From positions 1 to 9,953 of the forward strand of contig JAYEGM010000183.1 of NCBI GenBank assembly GCA_034659075.1: a stretch of 9,953 nt of DNA. The letters run 5' to 3'. Made by a program: the position numbers and the translations under genes. This stretch comes from BMS3Bbin11 sp034659075 (lineage in GTDB: Bacteria > Pseudomonadota > Gammaproteobacteria > BMS3Bbin11). The notes below the pieces were generated by a model. The model ran no database searches, was not told the DNA's origin, and saw only the letters and a program-made list of their open reading frames with translations. Each line of letters begins with the position of its first letter. The stretch's first letter is position 1. This document shows, piece after piece, positions 1 through 7,546 of the stretch.

Positions 1-2
1 CA

Positions 3-2270
3 ATAAAGATTATAGGGCAGGAGAGCGATATCCAGGCGCAGGCCTATTTTGTCTATGATTCAAAAAAAGCCGGGGCTGTCACAGTCTCACATTTACGATT
101 TGGTCCGGAAAAAATACGTTCGAGTTATTTGATTGGCACAGGGCAGGCACAGTTTGTTGCCTGTCATCAGGAGGTGTTCCTGGAGCGTTACGATATGCTT
201 GAGCTGGCAGCATCGGGCGCTATCTTCCTGCTCAATACCACGCAAGAAAAAGAACAGGTATGGAATTCGCTTCCACGCAGTATGCAGCAGCAGATGATAG
301 ACAAGGAAATAAAGTTCTTTGCCATTGATGCCTACAGGGTTGCCGAAGACAGCGGTATGGGTAAAAGGATTAACACCATTATGCAGACCTGTTTTTTTGC
401 CATCTCGGGTATTCTTCAGGCTGAAGAGGCGATTGCAAAGATAAAGCAGGCAGTAGAAAAGACCTATGGCCGGAAAGGCCGGCGGATTGTGGACATGAAT
501 TTTCGAGCCATTGATAATACGCTGGCGGCGATGTATGAGGTTAAAGTGCCGGAAGACGTCTCAGGGGAAACAGAAATGATCCAGTTGATCCCGGATGATG
601 CGCCGGCGTTTATCAGGGAAGTCACAGCCGAACTCATTGCAGGGAAGGGGGATTCGCTGCCTGTTAGCCTGCTGCCAAATGACGGTACCTGGCCTACAGG
701 TACAGCCAGTTGGGAAAAACGAAATATCGCTCCGGAGATCCCTGTCTGGGATGAGGAACTTTGTATCCATTGTGGCAAATGTCCATTTGTCTGTCCACAT
801 GCAGCAATACGCAGCAAGGTCTTTTCGACGAAGGCCGTTATAGACCCTCCTGCCTCGTTCAAGCATGTAGCTGTAAAGGGAAAGGAATTTGCCGAGGGTA
901 TGCATATCAGCTACCAGGTAGCACCTGAAGATTGTACCGGTTGTGGCCTGTGCGTTGAGATATGTCCAGTGAGAGACAAGTCACGATCCAGTTATAAGGC
1001 CCTCAATATGCGTAGTCTGCCGCCACTGAGAGAAGAGGAGAGAACAAACTGGGAATATTTCCTCAGCCTGCCTGAGTTTGATCGCAGAGACATCCGCTGG
1101 AGTACGATGAAAGGCGCTATGCTGGGGCAGCCTTTATTTGAGTTCTCCGGCGCCTGTGTAGGGTGTGGAGAAACGCCTTATCTCAAGCTGGCCACCCAGC
1201 TATTTGGGGACCGTATGGTGGTTGCCAATGCTACCGGCTGCTCATCTATCTATGGCGGAAATTTACCGACCACTCCCTGGTCAAAAAATTCGGATGGCCG
1301 CGGCCCGGCCTGGTCCAACTCGCTGTTTGAAGATAATGCTGAGTTTGGTCTCGGTCTGCGTCTGGCAATAAATTCACGTTCTGAACATGCCCGGCACCTG
1401 CTGGAAGAATTGAGCGAGAATCTGGATAAGGAACTGGTTGCCGGCATAATGCAGGCCGAGCAGCATGATGAAGCAGGCATCTATGAGCAACGAAAACGGG
1501 TTGAAAGCCTGATAGAACAGCTACAATCAAGTTCACGGCCAGAAGCGAGAACACTTGCAGGCATGGCAGATTACCTTGTCCGAAAAAGTGTCTGGATCGT
1601 GGGTGGTGATGGATGGGCCTATGATATCGGTTTTGGTGGTCTTGACCATGTTCTTGCCTCGGGTCGTGATGTCAACATACTGGTTCTGGACACAGAGGTA
1701 TATTCAAATACTGGCGGTCAGATGTCGAAAGCAACGCCAAAAGGAGCCGTGGCAAAATTCGCTGCCAGTGGCAAGTCGATGAAGAAAAAAGACCTGTCGA
1801 TGATTGCTATGGCCTATGAAAACGTCTACGTTGCGCACGTTGCTTTTGGTGCTAAGGATATGCAGACACTGAAAGTGTTTATGGAAGCCGAATCCTATCC
1901 GGGACCGTCTCTAATAATTGCCTACAGTCCATGTATCGCACATGGCGTGGATCTTTCATTTAATTTACGGCAACAGGATCTGGCCCTTAAAAGTGGGCAC
2001 TGGAACTTGTTTAGATATGACCCAAGACGTACCGCCCTGGGTAAAAACCCGTTACAGCTGGATTCAAAAAAACCCTCTATTCCATTTATTGATTTTGCCT
2101 CTACCGAAATGCGCTTCAGTATGCTGCAACGCAGTCACCCGGAAATATCCAGAAAGTTGTTCAAGCAGGCCGAACAGGAAGCAAATGAGCGATATGAGCA
2201 CTACAAGCAGCTATCAGAAATTTCATTTGATGATGGCAAGGAACAGACCTTAAGCGCGAAGGAGAAATGA
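3..2270 (+). CDS. nifJ: Pyruvate:ferredoxin (flavodoxin) oxidoreductase, C-terminal 756 residues (5' end outside window)
   Basis: This enzyme oxidatively decarboxylates pyruvate to acetyl-CoA and CO2 in the cytoplasm, reducing ferredoxin or flavodoxin; it can also run in reverse. The frame is open from the window edge, so the start is missing; family members are about 1,170-1,200 residues. The upstream codons read the conserved YFVYDSKK and VSHLRFGP segments, so the TTG at 129 is internal. An 8Fe ferredoxin domain has CxxCxxCxxxCP motifs starting at bases 762 and 933. Ligands of the proximal 4Fe-4S cluster are cysteines encoded at 1155, 1164, 1239 and 1932. Their spacing (3, 28 and 259 residues from the first) equals that recalled for the Desulfovibrio africanus enzyme (C812, C815, C840, C1071). 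The thiamine diphosphate motif runs from GDG (1605) to NTGGQ (1707-1721). The stop is one base before the next gene, so the two are co-transcribed. I see no damage in the visible part. Confidence 0.97.
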   Translation: MKIIGQESDIQAQAYFVYDSKKAGAVTVSHLRFGPEKIRSSYLIGTGQAQFVACHQEVFLERYDMLELAASGAIFLLNTTQEKEQVWNSLPRSMQQQMIDKEIKFFAIDAYRVAEDSGMGKRINTIMQTCFFAISGILQAEEAIAKIKQAVEKTYGRKGRRIVDMNFRAIDNTLAAMYEVKVPEDVSGETEMIQLIPDDAPAFIREVTAELIAGKGDSLPVSLLPNDGTWPTGTASWEKRNIAPEIPVWDEELCIHCGKCPFVCPHAAIRSKVFSTKAVIDPPASFKHVAVKGKEFAEGMHISYQVAPEDCTGCGLCVEICPVRDKSRSSYKALNMRSLPPLREEERTNWEYFLSLPEFDRRDIRWSTMKGAMLGQPLFEFSGACVGCGETPYLKLATQLFGDRMVVANATGCSSIYGGNLPTTPWSKNSDGRGPAWSNSLFEDNAEFGLGLRLAINSRSEHARHLLEELSENLDKELVAGIMQAEQHDEAGIYEQRKRVESLIEQLQSSSRPEARTLAGMADYLVRKSVWIVGGDGWAYDIGFGGLDHVLASGRDVNILVLDTEVYSNTGGQMSKATPKGAVAKFAASGKSMKKKDLSMIAMAYENVYVAHVAFGAKDMQTLKVFMEAESYPGPSLIIAYSPCIAHGVDLSFNLRQQDLALKSGHWNLFRYDPRRTALGKNPLQLDSKKPSIPFIDFASTEMRFSMLQRSHPEISRKLFKQAEQEANERYEHYKQLSEISFDDGKEQTLSAKEK

Positions 2271-2271
2271 T

Positions 2272-3264
2272 ATGGACCTCAGTACAGAATACCTGGGACT
2301 CAAACTGACAAATCCACTTGTGCCATCAGCCTCGCCTCTTTCGCGGGACCTGGAGACAGCAAAAAAACTGGAGGATGCCGGGGCATCGGCGCTGGTGATG
2401 TATTCATTATTTGAGGAAGAGGTCAGGGAGGAAGATCACCTGATGGATGCCTACATTTTCAGCCAGGATATTGGACATAATGAAGCAGATGGCTATTTAC
2501 CCAGTTCGGCAGCCTACCAGACTAAAACTGACGAATATCTTGCCCATATTTTTTCACTGAAACAGTCCCTGGATATTCCGGTTATTGCCAGCCTTAATGG
2601 CGTGACTACTGGAGGCTGGATTGATCATGCACTGGAGATTCAGCAAGCGGGTGCGGATGCGCTTGAACTGAATGTTTATTATATCGCCGCTGAGTTCGAG
2701 CAGTCCGGCAGAGAAGTAGAGCAATTATACCTGGATCTATTGATAGAGCTGCGCAAACACATCAGCATACCTCTGGTGATGAAGTTGTCCCCATTTTTCA
2801 GCTCGGTTTCATATATGGTTAACCAGCTGCAGCAGCACGGTGTGGATGGGGTTTCTTTATTTAATCGTTTTTACCAGCCAGGCATCGATCTAAAGACTTT
2901 GGGTATCACGCCGGAATTGAAGCTTTCCACTTCGCAGGAAAGCCTTCTGGCCATGCGCTGGATAGGTATCTTATATGGACAGGTCGATATTTCATTTGCT
3001 GCAACGGGAGGTATACATACCGCTGAGGATGTCATCAGGATGCTTTTGTCTGGTGCGGATGTAACGCATCTCTGCAGCACCCTGCTTAAAAATGGCCCAG
3101 ACCACCTGTCTGTCATTCTTTCAGGGCTGGAGGAATGGATGGAAGAGAATGAATACACCTCTGTATCACAATTAAAAGGCAGTGCAAGTAAATTACACGC
3201 TGTTAATCCTGCTGCTTTTGAAAGGTGTAATTATTTACAGGTGATTCAAAGCTATAACGGATAG
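2272..3264 (+). CDS. Dihydroorotate dehydrogenase-like FMN protein, probably not a true PyrD
   Basis: A 330-residue predicted TIM-barrel flavoprotein of the dihydroorotate dehydrogenase family, cytoplasmic, with no signal peptide. The N-terminal YLGLKLTNPLVPSASPLS matches the family opening. K171 in VMKLSP and the glycine-rich phosphate loop AATGGI (243-248), followed by GADV, fit FMN binding. The usual ELNxSCPN active-site stretch reads ELNVYYIA (132-139), and there is no cysteine nearby; the only cysteines are C268 and C319. Pyrimidine synthesis is therefore doubtful. The start ATG lies one base after the nifJ stop and has an AAGGAG ribosome site at 2259-2264, so the pair is translationally close. 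DHOD-like genes are known neighbours of nifJ, which suggests a redox role linked to the oxidoreductase; that role is inference. The substrate is unknown. Confidence 0.85.
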   Translation: MDLSTEYLGLKLTNPLVPSASPLSRDLETAKKLEDAGASALVMYSLFEEEVREEDHLMDAYIFSQDIGHNEADGYLPSSAAYQTKTDEYLAHIFSLKQSLDIPVIASLNGVTTGGWIDHALEIQQAGADALELNVYYIAAEFEQSGREVEQLYLDLLIELRKHISIPLVMKLSPFFSSVSYMVNQLQQHGVDGVSLFNRFYQPGIDLKTLGITPELKLSTSQESLLAMRWIGILYGQVDISFAATGGIHTAEDVIRMLLSGADVTHLCSTLLKNGPDHLSVILSGLEEWMEENEYTSVSQLKGSASKLHAVNPAAFERCNYLQVIQSYNG

Positions 3265-3286
3265 GGTTTTTCGAAGAAATCGAGGT

Positions 3287-3315
3287 AAAAAAAAGCCCGG
3301 CTTAGCCGGGCTTTT
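3287..3315. terminator. Bidirectional intrinsic terminator between the nifJ unit and soxA
   Basis: A perfect 11-base stem (3291-3301 with 3305-3315) around a 3-base loop has a GCCCGGC core. Read on the minus strand it is followed by eight T residues (complement of the A run 3287-3294); read on the plus strand the stem ends in TTTT. It sits between convergent genes and should terminate both, more strongly for soxA. Confidence 0.9.
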
Positions 3316-3333
3316 CAGTTGTCAGGAAAGTGA

Positions 3334-4200
3334 TTACTGACGCTGACTAGGTACCTTTAATGGGATACCGGTGTTCATATATGCCTGGTAAAACTCAAGG
3401 GCTGTATAGGCAGCACTTTGTGGCTTAAGAGGCTTGGCACGTACTTGCTTGTTGCAGCCTGTATAGCGACGGTGGATAGTTCCTAGTGCTTTGTTATCGC
3501 CACCTTTAATTGCCCATTTTGTACGATATACCGGGAAGCCAGTACCCTGACCCAGACCCGCACTCAGGACATCGCCACGAATCTTGGTACCGGAATCCTG
3601 TACGTGGCAGGTTGCACAGGAGAAATTCAGCTGTCCTCGACGCGCCCAGTAGAATTGCTTGCCTTTTTCATATACAGCTAATGCTTCCGGGCTGTTAACC
3701 TTTACCGCCATTTTCTTGCCCTGTGACAGGCGTTTGAAGGCAATTGTCAGTTGGGCCATGGCACCGTGCTTCATGTTTTTGATGGGTTTCTCACCATTTT
3801 TAACACGGCATTCATTGAGGTCAGCTTCGATGGTATGCATCTTTTTGCTGGCTTTGTCATAGAATGGGTAGCCGACAGCGAGACCTTTGCCGCCATTCAG
3901 GAAACAGCTGGCGTAGGTTTTACCATTAGCAAAAGGTGTGTTCCAAAGCTCCTCACCCTTTTCTATGTCAACTTCATATGGCGGGAATTCCATGATTCCT
4001 CTCCAGTTTTCAACACGGTCTGCATACTGTGGCAGTGAGTTAACACCATCGTTGTATGCTTCCAGTGGAACTGTTGGGAATTTCTTTTTGAAGTATCCCT
4101 GAAATTCTTTCAGGTCATCTTCAGGGGTTGCTGATGCAGTTATCGGTGCTCCTATAGCAATACCGATACCCGCAAGCATTAATATAAGTTTTTTATTCAT
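3334..4200 (-). CDS. soxA: SoxA, monohaem c-type cytochrome subunit of the SoxXA thiosulfate-binding complex
   Basis: SoxA pairs with SoxX in the periplasm and catalyses oxidative coupling of thiosulfate to the SoxY cysteine. The chosen start gives 288 residues with a Sec signal (MNKKLILMLAGIGIAIG, probable cut after ASA near 24) and an AGGAGG ribosome site six bases upstream. A longer reading from 4251 runs through a hairpin and lacks such a site. One haem site is visible, CATCH (C195-H199), and C249 in YTGCNKQ sits where the family has its catalytic cysteine haem ligand. The N-terminal domain has no CxxCH; instead C99 and C131 could form a disulfide, as in monohaem SoxA proteins. It is the last gene of the soxXYZA operon, 67 bases after soxZ, and ends just before a terminator. 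Confidence 0.96.
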   Translation of the reverse strand: MNKKLILMLAGIGIAIGAPITASATPEDDLKEFQGYFKKKFPTVPLEAYNDGVNSLPQYADRVENWRGIMEFPPYEVDIEKGEELWNTPFANGKTYASCFLNGGKGLAVGYPFYDKASKKMHTIEADLNECRVKNGEKPIKNMKHGAMAQLTIAFKRLSQGKKMAVKVNSPEALAVYEKGKQFYWARRGQLNFSCATCHVQDSGTKIRGDVLSAGLGQGTGFPVYRTKWAIKGGDNKALGTIHRRYTGCNKQVRAKPLKPQSAAYTALEFYQAYMNTGIPLKVPSQRQ

Positions 4201-4220
4201 AATACTCCTCCTGGTAGTCA

Positions 4221-4250
4221 TGATCAGGTCAGTTTTGTCTGACCTGATCA
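4221..4250 (-). promoter_or_regulatory. Perfect 12-bp hairpin in the soxZ-soxA gap
   Basis: The arms TGATCAGGTCAG (4221-4232) and CTGACCTGATCA (4239-4250) pair perfectly around a six-base loop (ACAAAA in the transcript). It lies 20 bases upstream of the soxA start, outside the AGGAGG ribosome site. No T run follows on the minus strand, so it is not an ordinary terminator. An mRNA 3'-stabilising or processing element for soxYZ, an attenuator of soxA, or a protein-binding palindrome are all possible. The structure is certain from sequence; the role is inferred. Confidence 0.75.
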
Positions 4251-4267
4251 TTCCCGTATAGATATAC

Positions 4268-4576
4268 TTATTTTACGGCTGTTTTGGCGCCGCCGGTTTC
4301 ACCTTTGTTGTCTTTCCAAGAAACTTCGATCTTATCGCCAGATTTTGCATTCTTGACGCGTATACCGACCAGTGGGTTCTTGGAAACACCAATACCCATA
4401 GCGACATCAGCCACACTTTTACCATTGATAGCAAAATTAAGTGTCTGGATGAAGTGAGCAGGTATTTCCTTTTTGGTTTTCTTGTCCTTGCGTGATCCAG
4501 TTTCCATCGGATGCTGGACCAGTACGAGGATTTCAGTTGCATTACCCTTTTTACGGGCTTTAATTTTCGTTGCCAT
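4268..4576 (-). CDS. soxZ: SoxZ, partner subunit of the SoxYZ sulfur carrier
   Basis: SoxZ forms the heterodimer SoxYZ, on which thiosulfate sulfur is carried through the periplasmic Sox cycle. The 102-residue protein has the family length and pattern: MATKIKARKK at the start, VLVQHPMETG in the first strand region, IPAHFIQTL, and a C-terminal SGDKIEVSWKDN segment of the immunoglobulin-like fold. It has no signal peptide and no cysteine. Known SoxZ proteins are exported bound to Tat-targeted SoxY, and the SoxY here carries a Tat signal. It starts 37 bases after the soxY stop, with a weak AAGG ribosome site about 11 bases upstream of the ATG. Confidence 0.96.
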   Translation of the reverse strand: MATKIKARKKGNATEILVLVQHPMETGSRKDKKTKKEIPAHFIQTLNFAINGKSVADVAMGIGVSKNPLVGIRVKNAKSGDKIEVSWKDNKGETGGAKTAVK

Positions 4577-4613
4577 TATTTCAGTACCTTAGCTGTTGAC
4601 ATGCGAGGATGGA

Positions 4614-5078
4614 TTAACCGCCACACCCGCCGACTGTTACTTTTACCGTTGCGGAAGCTTTCAGTATTTTTCCGCCCGAATTGACATAGACGATGATGTC
4701 AGAGGTTTTACCCATTTTCACACGGGTGCTGTAAAAACCAACACTGTCACCGCTAAAGTCCACTTTTGTTGCCAGTGGTTTAGGGTTCTTCGCAACAAGA
4801 ATTGCGATGCTCTTGACGTCAGCCAGTGATGTCTCGACCTTGACCGGAACCACTGCTCCGTTTTCAGCCTGTAATGGCGCTTTGATTTTGATGTCTTTAC
4901 TTGCTGCTCCATCAGAGCCAAAGGCTGCTTTGCTTGCTGCGGCGACATCGCCTGCATCAAATGCTGCTTTCGGCCATTCTGCTGCAAGTGCCTGACCTGA
5001 TCTAAGTAAGCCTGCGCCAGCTGCGACAGCGAGTGCGCTAGTAGCGACTGTTCCTTTCAGAAATGTTCTACGCTTCAT
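4614..5078 (-). CDS. soxY: SoxY, Tat-exported sulfur-carrier protein with C-terminal GGCGG
   Basis: SoxY carries sulfur intermediates covalently on a cysteine at its flexible C-terminus while SoxXA, SoxB and, where present, SoxCD act on them in the periplasm. The protein ends exactly in GGCGG, with carrier cysteine C152 of 154 residues. The start is chosen so that the protein begins MKRRTFLKG, a twin-arginine motif (R3, R4), followed by a hydrophobic stretch and a likely cut after ALA near residue 32-33. An AGGAGA ribosome site lies ten bases upstream. A longer reading from 5114 adds 12 residues, has no ribosome site and buries the Tat motif. It lies 41 bases after soxX and 37 before soxZ. 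Confidence 0.97.
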   Translation of the reverse strand: MKRRTFLKGTVATSALAVAAGAGLLRSGQALAAEWPKAAFDAGDVAAASKAAFGSDGAASKDIKIKAPLQAENGAVVPVKVETSLADVKSIAILVAKNPKPLATKVDFSGDSVGFYSTRVKMGKTSDIIVYVNSGGKILKASATVKVTVGGCGG

Positions 5079-5107
5079 GTTTCCAAGCTCTCCTGAGTTT
5101 TGAATTG

Positions 5108-5130
5108 ACACCATCTCAACTAGATGGTGT
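5108..5130 (-). promoter_or_regulatory. Perfect 9-bp hairpin over the soxX stop codon, soxX-soxY junction
   Basis: The arms ACACCATCT (5108-5116) and AGATGGTGT (5122-5130) pair perfectly around a five-base loop. The soxX stop codon (5120-5122) lies in and next to the loop. The soxY ribosome site is about 15 bases further downstream in the transcript and stays outside the stem. No T run follows. Together with the hairpin after soxZ it brackets the soxYZ part of the message, which suggests a processing or stability element; that role is inference. Confidence 0.65.
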
Positions 5131-5542
5131 ATAAAAATGTAACAATGTTATCGATAGCACCTTCAGAAATCACTTTGTGACGACCGAAAGGAATCATTGA
5201 TGATTTAGGATTGACAACCGTAGCATCCCAGATCTGAGCACGTAGCTTCGCCTTATCCGGGAAGCGTGCTTTCATGCTAACCAGGGGTGGGCCAATGTTG
5301 CCAGATGCCGGCAGGCCTGCCGGCCATCTCTTTGTCACGACATCGTGACAGGCAAGGCAGTTGCCCTGTCTACGGTTTACCATGGTGCACCAGCCTTTAG
5401 TCGCAGCATCAGCATCTTTCAGCTTTTTGCATGCCTTATCGGTTGGTAGACTTTCGCCGGCTGTAGCAACGGGCATCATAGCGAGATTACCCGCTAGCAA
5501 TGCTACCCCTGCAGACGCGACTAGAGAGAAAGATTTCCTCAT
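5120..5542 (-). CDS. soxX: SoxX, monohaem c-type cytochrome subunit of SoxXA
   Basis: SoxX is the small electron-accepting cytochrome of the periplasmic SoxXA complex. The 140-residue protein has a Sec signal (MRKSFSLVASAGVALLAG, cut probably after ATA near residue 28), one haem site CLACH (C62-H66), and M116 in SSMIPFG as the likely axial methionine. C38 and C52 may form a disulfide. The start was chosen because GAGGAGG lies eight bases upstream and the signal peptide begins there; the frame could extend seven codons further without support. It is the first gene of the soxXYZA operon, with a candidate promoter about 30-60 bases upstream. Its stop codon lies inside a small hairpin. Confidence 0.95.
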   Translation of the reverse strand: MRKSFSLVASAGVALLAGNLAMMPVATAGESLPTDKACKKLKDADAATKGWCTMVNRRQGNCLACHDVVTKRWPAGLPASGNIGPPLVSMKARFPDKAKLRAQIWDATVVNPKSSMIPFGRHKVISEGAIDNIVTFLYTI

Positions 5543-5574
5543 ATTTGTGGCCTCCTCAAGCACTAGAACTAATA

Positions 5575-5605
5575 GATATGCTGTTTGTGTTTGATCTTAT
5601 GTCAA
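5575..5605 (-). promoter_or_regulatory. Candidate soxX promoter
   Basis: On the minus strand a perfect TTGACA (5605-5600) is followed 19 bases later by CATATC (5580-5575), a weak -10 with a long spacer. A start near 5568 would give a leader of about 26 bases with the GAGGAGG site well placed. The -35 match is good; the -10 is poor, so an activator may be needed. Confidence 0.4.
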
Positions 5606-5627
5606 TACACAGCAGCGTTTATTTTGT

Positions 5628-5663
5628 GCAACATAGCATACATATATGTTGCGGTGATCGCAA
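5628..5663. promoter_or_regulatory. Operator-like cluster of TTGC/GCAA palindromes upstream of soxX
   Basis: GCAACATA (5628-5635) and TATGTTGC (5645-5652) form a perfect 8-base inverted repeat with nine bases between. This abuts a second palindrome, TTGCG-N5-CGCAA (5649-5663), so the two overlap. The cluster ends 22 bases upstream of the candidate soxX -35 box, a usual place for an activator. A similar set of half-sites lies before the FadL-family gene at 8495-8534. The regulator is unknown. Confidence 0.45.
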
Positions 5664-5736
5664 AGGAATTATTACAATTATTTTCCGGGGAGGCTTAATT
5701 AGCAGATTTTCCTGCTTTAGCTGGCTGAAATTCTCG

Positions 5737-7188
5737 TTATTTTTGTTTTTCCTGTGCGGCGATACTCTTTATTTCCTTGATTCTTGCCGTAATGCTTGCC
5801 TGTGCGTAGAAATCATCTTTGCTTGCAAATGAGCGTGCGATATTAAGCTGTTGCGTAGCAGAAGGGTAATTGCCGAGCAGTGCATAAGCTTCTGCCAGCG
5901 CACGATGGGATTCCATTTTCGAACCGCTTTCGCTTTCTGCCTGTGACAGCATTTCGTAAAAAACAATGCTTTTCGGGAATTTTCTGACAGCTTTACGCAA
6001 TACCTTTCGTGCTTCTGCATAGTTGCCCTGATGAGCCAGGGTTTCCGCATAATAGGTAATTGCAGAGAGTGATGATTTGTTTGAATTATAGATGTCACTG
6101 AAAAGTTCCAGGGATTTACTCTTGTTCCCCTGAGCAGAGGCTATTTGAGCTTCCAGTATTTTAAACAGCATCTGGTCTGGTTCATGCTCAAGTAATAAGG
6201 CGGTTTCTTTTTTCGCCTCGCTGTATTTTTTCCCTTTCAGCAGGGCAAGAGCCAGACCGTAATGATCTGCCAGCAAGAATTTCGCCCCATTTTTACGGAT
6301 TTTCGTTTTATAGCGACTTATTGTGCCATTGGCTTCTGCTTTTGCTACTGTCAATTTTGCATGGATCAGCGTAAACCGGGTGTTGTCGTTTGTTGCTGTG
6401 TGAGGATAGTTGGCTGCCCTGGACTTTGCCTCGGCGATACGGTCAGTGGTGATAGGGTGAGTCAGCAGAAATTGCGGAGCATTGGTTTCATACAGGGTGT
6501 TGGCCTGCTGCATGCGCAGAAAAAAATCAGCCATAGCATCGGTGTCATAGCCGGAGTTGGCGAGTACGTTTATTCCGATTCGGTCGGCTTCTCTTTCAAA
6601 TGAACGTGTGAAAGTGAGCTGATTGTCGATAGATCTGGCTGATGTGATCGCGATGGCCGCCTCTGTGGCCTGGCCGCCCAACAATATTCCTGCCAGCAAT
6701 GTCGCCAGATTTGGCAGCAGGTTTTTCTTCTGCGCACTTATCATGCGGGGTATGTGCTGCTGTGTAACATGGGCTATTTCATGGCCTAGCACCGAGGCCA
6801 CTTCTGCTTCATTTTTAGCCGTTAACAGTAACCCGGTATGCACACCTATATAGCCTCCGGGAACGGCAAAGGCGTTGACAGTATTATCATTGATCATAAA
6901 AAAGGTGAAGCTGCCCCTGGCCAGCCCGGCACCCTCAATTAATCTATTACCCAGGTCATCAAGGTACTCTTTTAATTCCGGGTCGTCGACCAGGTCCATA
7001 TAGGCTCGGGCCTGGCGATAAAAGCCCTCACCCAGCTTCTTTTGCTCAAGCGGAGACATGACACTGTGGGACTCGTCGCCGAGGTCCGGCAAGTTAAAGT
7101 CAGAAGTCTGACCCTGCGCCGGAAGAGCAAGGAGCAAAAATGCCAGCGACAGTATCGAAAGAAAAAACTTTATGAATTCTCGGTACAT
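5737..7188 (-). CDS. bepA: BepA-like (YfgC) periplasmic M48 metalloprotease with TPR-like C-terminus
   Basis: BepA proteins act in the periplasm on assembly and quality control of outer-membrane proteins, including LPS transporter LptD: they degrade stalled substrates and aid folding. The start at 7188 gives 483 residues (E. coli BepA has 487) with a clear Sec signal MYREFIKFFLSILSLAFLLLA ending near AQG. The zinc site is HEIAH (H136-H140) with E200 in FEREADRIG and H244 in LLTHP, matching H136, H140, E201 and the H246 switch ligand recalled for E. coli BepA. The C-terminal 200 residues hold about four TPR-like helical pairs. A longer reading starts at 7257 and adds 23 residues before the signal; neither start has a strong ribosome site. 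The gene lies upstream of soxX in the same direction with 194 bases between and no clear terminator, so read-through is possible. Confidence 0.92.
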   Translation of the reverse strand: MYREFIKFFLSILSLAFLLLALPAQGQTSDFNLPDLGDESHSVMSPLEQKKLGEGFYRQARAYMDLVDDPELKEYLDDLGNRLIEGAGLARGSFTFFMINDNTVNAFAVPGGYIGVHTGLLLTAKNEAEVASVLGHEIAHVTQQHIPRMISAQKKNLLPNLATLLAGILLGGQATEAAIAITSARSIDNQLTFTRSFEREADRIGINVLANSGYDTDAMADFFLRMQQANTLYETNAPQFLLTHPITTDRIAEAKSRAANYPHTATNDNTRFTLIHAKLTVAKAEANGTISRYKTKIRKNGAKFLLADHYGLALALLKGKKYSEAKKETALLLEHEPDQMLFKILEAQIASAQGNKSKSLELFSDIYNSNKSSLSAITYYAETLAHQGNYAEARKVLRKAVRKFPKSIVFYEMLSQAESESGSKMESHRALAEAYALLGNYPSATQQLNIARSFASKDDFYAQASITARIKEIKSIAAQEKQK

Positions 7189-7316
7189 GAATATGCCAGG
7201 TGTGTTATTTTTAAAAAATGGCGTGTTGAATGTGGTTTCAGGATCGAAACTGGTCATTTTACTGCCTGATATATCTCATACAGTTAATTGTGAATGCTCA
7301 TAATAAATGGATGTGC

Positions 7317-7345
7317 ATTATAATATATCTGTGCTATCCAGATAA
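7317..7345 (-). promoter_or_regulatory. Possible bepA promoter
   Basis: On the minus strand TTATCT (7345-7340) precedes a perfect TATAAT (7322-7317) with 17 bases between. The region is very AT-rich, so a chance match is likely. A start near 7310 would leave about 120 bases of leader before 7188. Confidence 0.3.
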
Positions 7346-7546
7346 GCTCGAATTTTTTAAGACACTTCTATATTAAACAAGCTCTGATCTGTTCATGAAT
7401 TAGTAAGAAGTGTAGATAGTGTACATATAGGATGATTTATTTGTGTTTCAACAGTGTTTTCAATTATTATGTCTAATGCGTATATAAATAAATAATAATT
7501 AATATGCGTAAAAAACGGTTATTATACGGGTGGTTAGGTAGTGATT

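Noticed and set aside
129..131. TTG as the nifJ start
   Set aside because: The frame is open upstream to the window edge and the 42 earlier codons encode conserved PFOR sequence.
464..905. Overlapping minus-strand frames opposite nifJ
   Set aside because: They are antisense to a conserved iron-sulfur domain, have no recognisable motifs and lack ribosome sites.
3510..4038. Plus-strand frames opposite soxA
   Set aside because: They are antisense to conserved SoxA sequence, with no motifs and no ribosome sites.
4201..4251. Longer SoxA reading starting at 4251
   Set aside because: The extra 17 codons run through a perfect hairpin and the AGGAGG ribosome site; the signal peptide begins at 4200.
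7189..7257. Longer BepA-like reading starting at 7257
   Set aside because: It places 23 polar residues before a good signal peptide; the start at 7188 matches the length and ligand positions of E. coli BepA. Not fully excluded, because neither start has a strong ribosome site.
7441..7510. AT-rich stretch with short repeats as a possible replication origin or transposon end
   Set aside because: Only two 7-base repeats, with no DnaA-box series, no iteron array, no terminal inverted repeats and no target duplication seen.
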